Positions 5,798 to 7,248 of a stretch of 7,248 nucleotides of DNA are shown in pieces. A program made the translations under genes and the position numbers. This DNA is from an uncultured archaeon. GTDB taxonomy: Archaea; Halobacteriota; Methanosarcinia; Methanosarcinales; Methanoperedenaceae. A model generated the notes under the pieces. That model was not told the origin of the DNA. It was given only the letters and a program-made list of their open reading frames with translations, and searched no databases. Within the stretch, counting starts at the first letter, position 1. Every line of letters begins with the position of its first letter. The stretch spans positions 1-7,248 of the forward strand of contig CABMIA010000091.1 of assembly GCA_902386085.1 (NCBI GenBank). The letters run 5' to 3'.

Positions 5798-6646
5798 CTA
5801 TCCCAGCGGCCTTGGCTGCTTATGTTCAGGCAGCACGGGCAGTCTCATCGTATTCACGAGGATTGGCGAATCAACCTCCTTTGCCCGCTCGCACAAGAGC
5901 TCTTTTCCCTTCTGCGTTATGGCAAACATCGGGACAGAAGTGCCCACCTGGAGAATGGGTTTCACGATATCCCGCACCGTCCTTGAAGCGCAGCCTGTAA
6001 CGATGTCCATTGCCCCGATCAATTCCCTGGCTTCCATGCGCTGTATTCCTGTAAGATGCACCCCGATCAGGATTAAACTGATATTGTAATCTTTCTCCAG
6101 GGCACGAAGCTTTCTTGCATCCTCTGGCGCTACAATACTTACCGCGATATTTTTATACCCGGATTCACAGGCTTTTTTAAGACCTTCCACCTGGTTTATT
6201 CCTGCCCTTTCCTTATCAAGCACAATTCCTCCCCGCGCCTCTACACCTGCAATTATTTCAGGTATGGGCTCGGTCTCAATAAGCCCTGACATCAAAGCGC
6301 CCATGCCCTGCACAAGCGCAGGGTTGCTTGTAATCACCGTACCTGCTCCGTCGCAGACAGTGACAGTTGTGTCTATGAGACCCCTGCTAAGCGCTGTCAT
6401 CATTATCTCGCTTGCCCCGAAATTCACGAAAACACCGTAGTCAAACCTTCTTTCGGGGGTGAACATACCGAGTTCCCGGATCCGGTATTCCATGTTCTTT
6501 CTTGCCTCTTCTGCTGTCAGTTTCGACACACCTGCGAATTTGCTGAAAACAGGGCACCACTCAGCGACAGGCTCCCCAACCTCCACGACCTTTCCATCCT
6601 TCACCACAACCCGTGTTCTCCCGAAAAGTTCCATTATATGCGGCAT
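5798..6646 (-). CDS. Methanogenesis marker protein 8 (DUF2099)
   Basis: A 282-aa protein from ATG 6646 to TAG 5798-5800. Its beginning, MPHIMELFGRTRVVV followed by DGKVVEVGEP, is the recognisable start of methanogenesis marker protein 8 (TIGR03275/DUF2099), found almost only in archaea with methyl-coenzyme M reductase. The biochemical function is not established; a role connected with MCR is inferred from that distribution. Cysteines at 31 (EWCPVF), 98 (CDGAGT), 160, 219 (TGCAS) and 252 could serve a metal centre or thiol chemistry. The glycine-rich CDGAGT region suggests ligand binding, though no known nucleotide motif is clear. The frame is open to an ATG at 6676, but that would overlap the upstream gene and add an unconserved leader. 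GGGTGAT at 6657-6651, 4 nt before ATG 6646, is a good Shine-Dalgarno match and fixes the start. It follows the 112-aa gene with one base between stop and start, indicating translational coupling. Confidence 0.88.
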   Translation of the reverse strand: MPHIMELFGRTRVVVKDGKVVEVGEPVAEWCPVFSKFAGVSKLTAEEARKNMEYRIRELGMFTPERRFDYGVFVNFGASEIMMTALSRGLIDTTVTVCDGAGTVITSNPALVQGMGALMSGLIETEPIPEIIAGVEARGGIVLDKERAGINQVEGLKKACESGYKNIAVSIVAPEDARKLRALEKDYNISLILIGVHLTGIQRMEARELIGAMDIVTGCASRTVRDIVKPILQVGTSVPMFAITQKGKELLCERAKEVDSPILVNTMRLPVLPEHKQPRPLG

Positions 6647-6647
6647 T

Positions 6648-6986
6648 TCAATCACCCACGAACTTGTAGAGTTCAAGCAGTTCAGTTGCTTTTACCTTCG
6701 AAATCCGTGTGCCAATAACATCGACGAGGGCGTCAACATGCTCTTTCCTGACGCAGTGAAGGCTTTCCATTCCCTCGAAGATCAGGTTAACTAGATAATC
6801 CAGTTCCTCATCAGAGAGTTTCGCCAGGCGCAGAGCGAAATCCCTGGAAGATATTGAAAGATGTTGAGATACCGGAGGAAGCACAGACCTGAACTCATGT
6901 CCTGCATGTTCGCATGTGTGATCAACCAGTTCAGGCGCAAGTTTTTTTAGAAGAAGCAGATCTTGGGAATTCAGTTTTCGTGCCAT
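6648..6986 (-). CDS. Unrecognised 112-aa Cys/His-rich helical protein coupled to marker protein 8
   Basis: I do not recognise this family. The 112 residues are mostly predicted helix, soluble, without signal peptide or membrane segment. Near the N-terminus is HTCEHAGHEF, giving His23, Cys25, His27 and His30, and in the second half LHCVRKEHV gives His77, Cys78 and His83. Both Cys/His groups could bind a metal together. The middle (about 46-72) is an amphipathic, leucine-rich helical region, and the end KATELLELYKFVGD is another helix. ATG 6986 is the only sensible start: a TATA-like box lies about 30 bp upstream and a 17-bp inverted repeat ends 3 bp before it. The stop codon is separated from the marker-8 ATG by one base, so both are made from one mRNA, probably in a fixed ratio. 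The coupling suggests a partner or accessory of marker protein 8; this is inference from context only. Confidence 0.8.
   Translation of the reverse strand: MARKLNSQDLLLLKKLAPELVDHTCEHAGHEFRSVLPPVSQHLSISSRDFALRLAKLSDEELDYLVNLIFEGMESLHCVRKEHVDALVDVIGTRISKVKATELLELYKFVGD
6651..6657 (-). promoter_or_regulatory. Shine-Dalgarno site deciding the marker-8 start
   Basis: GGGTGAT on the minus strand matches the archaeal anti-Shine-Dalgarno (…AUCACCUCC) and lies 4 nt before ATG 6646, inside the last codons of the upstream gene. It supports ATG 6646 over ATG 6676 and reinitiation after the upstream TGA at 6650-6648. Confidence 0.6.
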
Positions 6987-6988
6987 CG

Positions 6989-7005
6989 CCGGTATATTTG
7001 ACCGG
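6989..7005. promoter_or_regulatory. Inverted repeat CCGGT-N7-ACCGG over the transcription start
   Basis: A perfect 5-bp inverted repeat with a 7-bp spacer lies directly upstream of ATG 6986, where the transcript of the 112-aa/marker-8 unit should begin. A repressor bound here would block initiation. It shares its GACC/GG half-site with the larger repeat pair at 7002-7034. Confidence 0.45.
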
Positions 7006-7034
7006 GTCTCTAATAATATTTGCCTTTGACCCGG
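7002..7034. promoter_or_regulatory. Inverted repeat CCGGGTC...GACCCGG flanking the TATA box
   Basis: CCGGGTC (7002-7008) and GACCCGG (7028-7034) form a perfect 7-bp inverted repeat separated by 19 AT-rich bases that contain the TATA-like box. TTTGACC also occurs twice as a direct repeat (6997-7003 and 7025-7031). It may be an operator pair. Alternatively it is a weak hairpin ending the valS transcript, although no T-run follows on the minus strand. Confidence 0.45.
7011..7021 (-). promoter_or_regulatory. TATA box of the 112-aa/marker-8 unit
   Basis: AAATATTATTA on the minus strand is centred at about 7016, 30 bp before ATG 6986. This gives a leader of only a few nucleotides or none. Confidence 0.45.
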
Positions 7035-7040
7035 CCTGGA

Positions 7041-7248
7041 TTACCGCATAATCACGATTACCGCACTTCCAACTTCAATGACATCCACGGCTTTTCCCTT
7101 TAAGAGCATTTCTTTTTCAACCGTGAAGCTGGAAGAGTCAAGCGTGATGTGCTCACCATTTAGAGAAAGTTCAAGGCTACCTGAAGCTGCAAGTTCCGGA
7201 TCTGCATTTTTCAGGGCTTCTGCAATTGAGCCTGCTTTGCTCCTGTAC
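7041..7248 (-). CDS. valS: Probable valyl-tRNA synthetase, C-terminal end (5' truncated by window)
   Basis: The last 68 codons of a gene entering from the right edge, ending with TAA at 7043-7041. The translation starts YRSKAGSIAEALKNADPE and ends VDVIEVGSAVIVIMR. This resembles the archaeal ValRS C-terminal segment, where a G-P-x-(F/Y)-(R/K)-x-x-A-x-x-I-x-x-A-L-K-x-x-D-P-E stretch is followed by a small beta domain (here LELSLNGEHITL and FTVEKEMLLKGKAV). ValRS charges tRNA-Val in the cytoplasm. None of the catalytic motifs (HIGH, KMSKS) lies in the window, so this rests on a short tail; a related class I synthetase or another protein with this domain is possible. A 54-bp gap with its own TATA box separates it from the next gene, so readthrough is not required. 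Confidence 0.55.
   Translation of the reverse strand, partial: YRSKAGSIAEALKNADPELAASGSLELSLNGEHITLDSSSFTVEKEMLLKGKAVDVIEVGSAVIVIMR

Noticed and set aside
5773..6000. Short plus-strand frames over the marker-8 3' end
   Set aside because: They are antisense to a conserved coding end, low in complexity and lack start signals; the real signal is on the minus strand.
1..7248. CRISPR array, tRNA/rRNA genes or insertion-sequence ends
   Set aside because: No regularly spaced direct repeats, no cloverleaf-like GC-rich segment and no transposase or terminal inverted repeats were seen on either strand.

Overview
The window looks like archaeal chromosome from a methanogen or anaerobic methane/alkane oxidiser of the Methanosarcinales/ANME-2 type. 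Candidatus Methanoperedens is plausible, but the sequence alone does not settle this. The evidence is a methanogenesis marker protein 8 gene, an archaeal-type RtcB end, an archaeal FtsZ, AT-rich archaeal TATA boxes close to start codons, and no bacterial -35/-10 promoters. No tRNA, rRNA, CRISPR array or insertion sequence was found.

Left part (1-2556, mostly housekeeping): the 3' end of rtcB (RNA ligase), a small DsrE-like sulfur-relay/redox-type protein, a complete FtsZ, and, convergent with ftsZ and overlapping it by 13 bp, hemD (uroporphyrinogen-III synthase). HemD supplies the tetrapyrrole precursor of siroheme, haem and coenzyme F430.

Middle (2557-5797, accessory character): an AT-rich divergent control region with repeated TCATT-N3-AATGA palindromes; a DUF4143-type ATPase; a stand-alone TctA-family membrane permease without TctB/TctC; and a decayed toxin-antitoxin pair. 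In that pair the antitoxin is frameshifted, and the MazF/PemK-like toxin is stopped by an in-frame TGA and internally shortened. The decayed pair fills the only gene-free stretch longer than 300 bp.

Right part (5798-7248, minus strand): a probable valS 3' end, then a 54-bp gap with a TATA box framed by CCGG-type inverted and direct repeats, then a two-gene unit. The unit is an unrecognised 112-aa Cys/His-rich helical protein whose stop codon lies one base before the ATG of methanogenesis marker protein 8. This coupling, with the inverted repeats in front, is the most interesting functional lead: the small protein may act with Mmp8 in methyl-coenzyme M reductase biology.

A recurring pattern is a TATA-like box centred about 28-30 bp before the preferred start codon of four genes (DsrE-like, ftsZ, ATPase, 112-aa gene). 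This suggests leaderless or near-leaderless mRNAs and helps choose the starts at 336 and 785. I see no clear wholly new system. The leads are the coupled Mmp8 partner, the repeated operator-like palindromes, and the FtsZ copy outside its usual context and without a recognisable C-terminal peptide.
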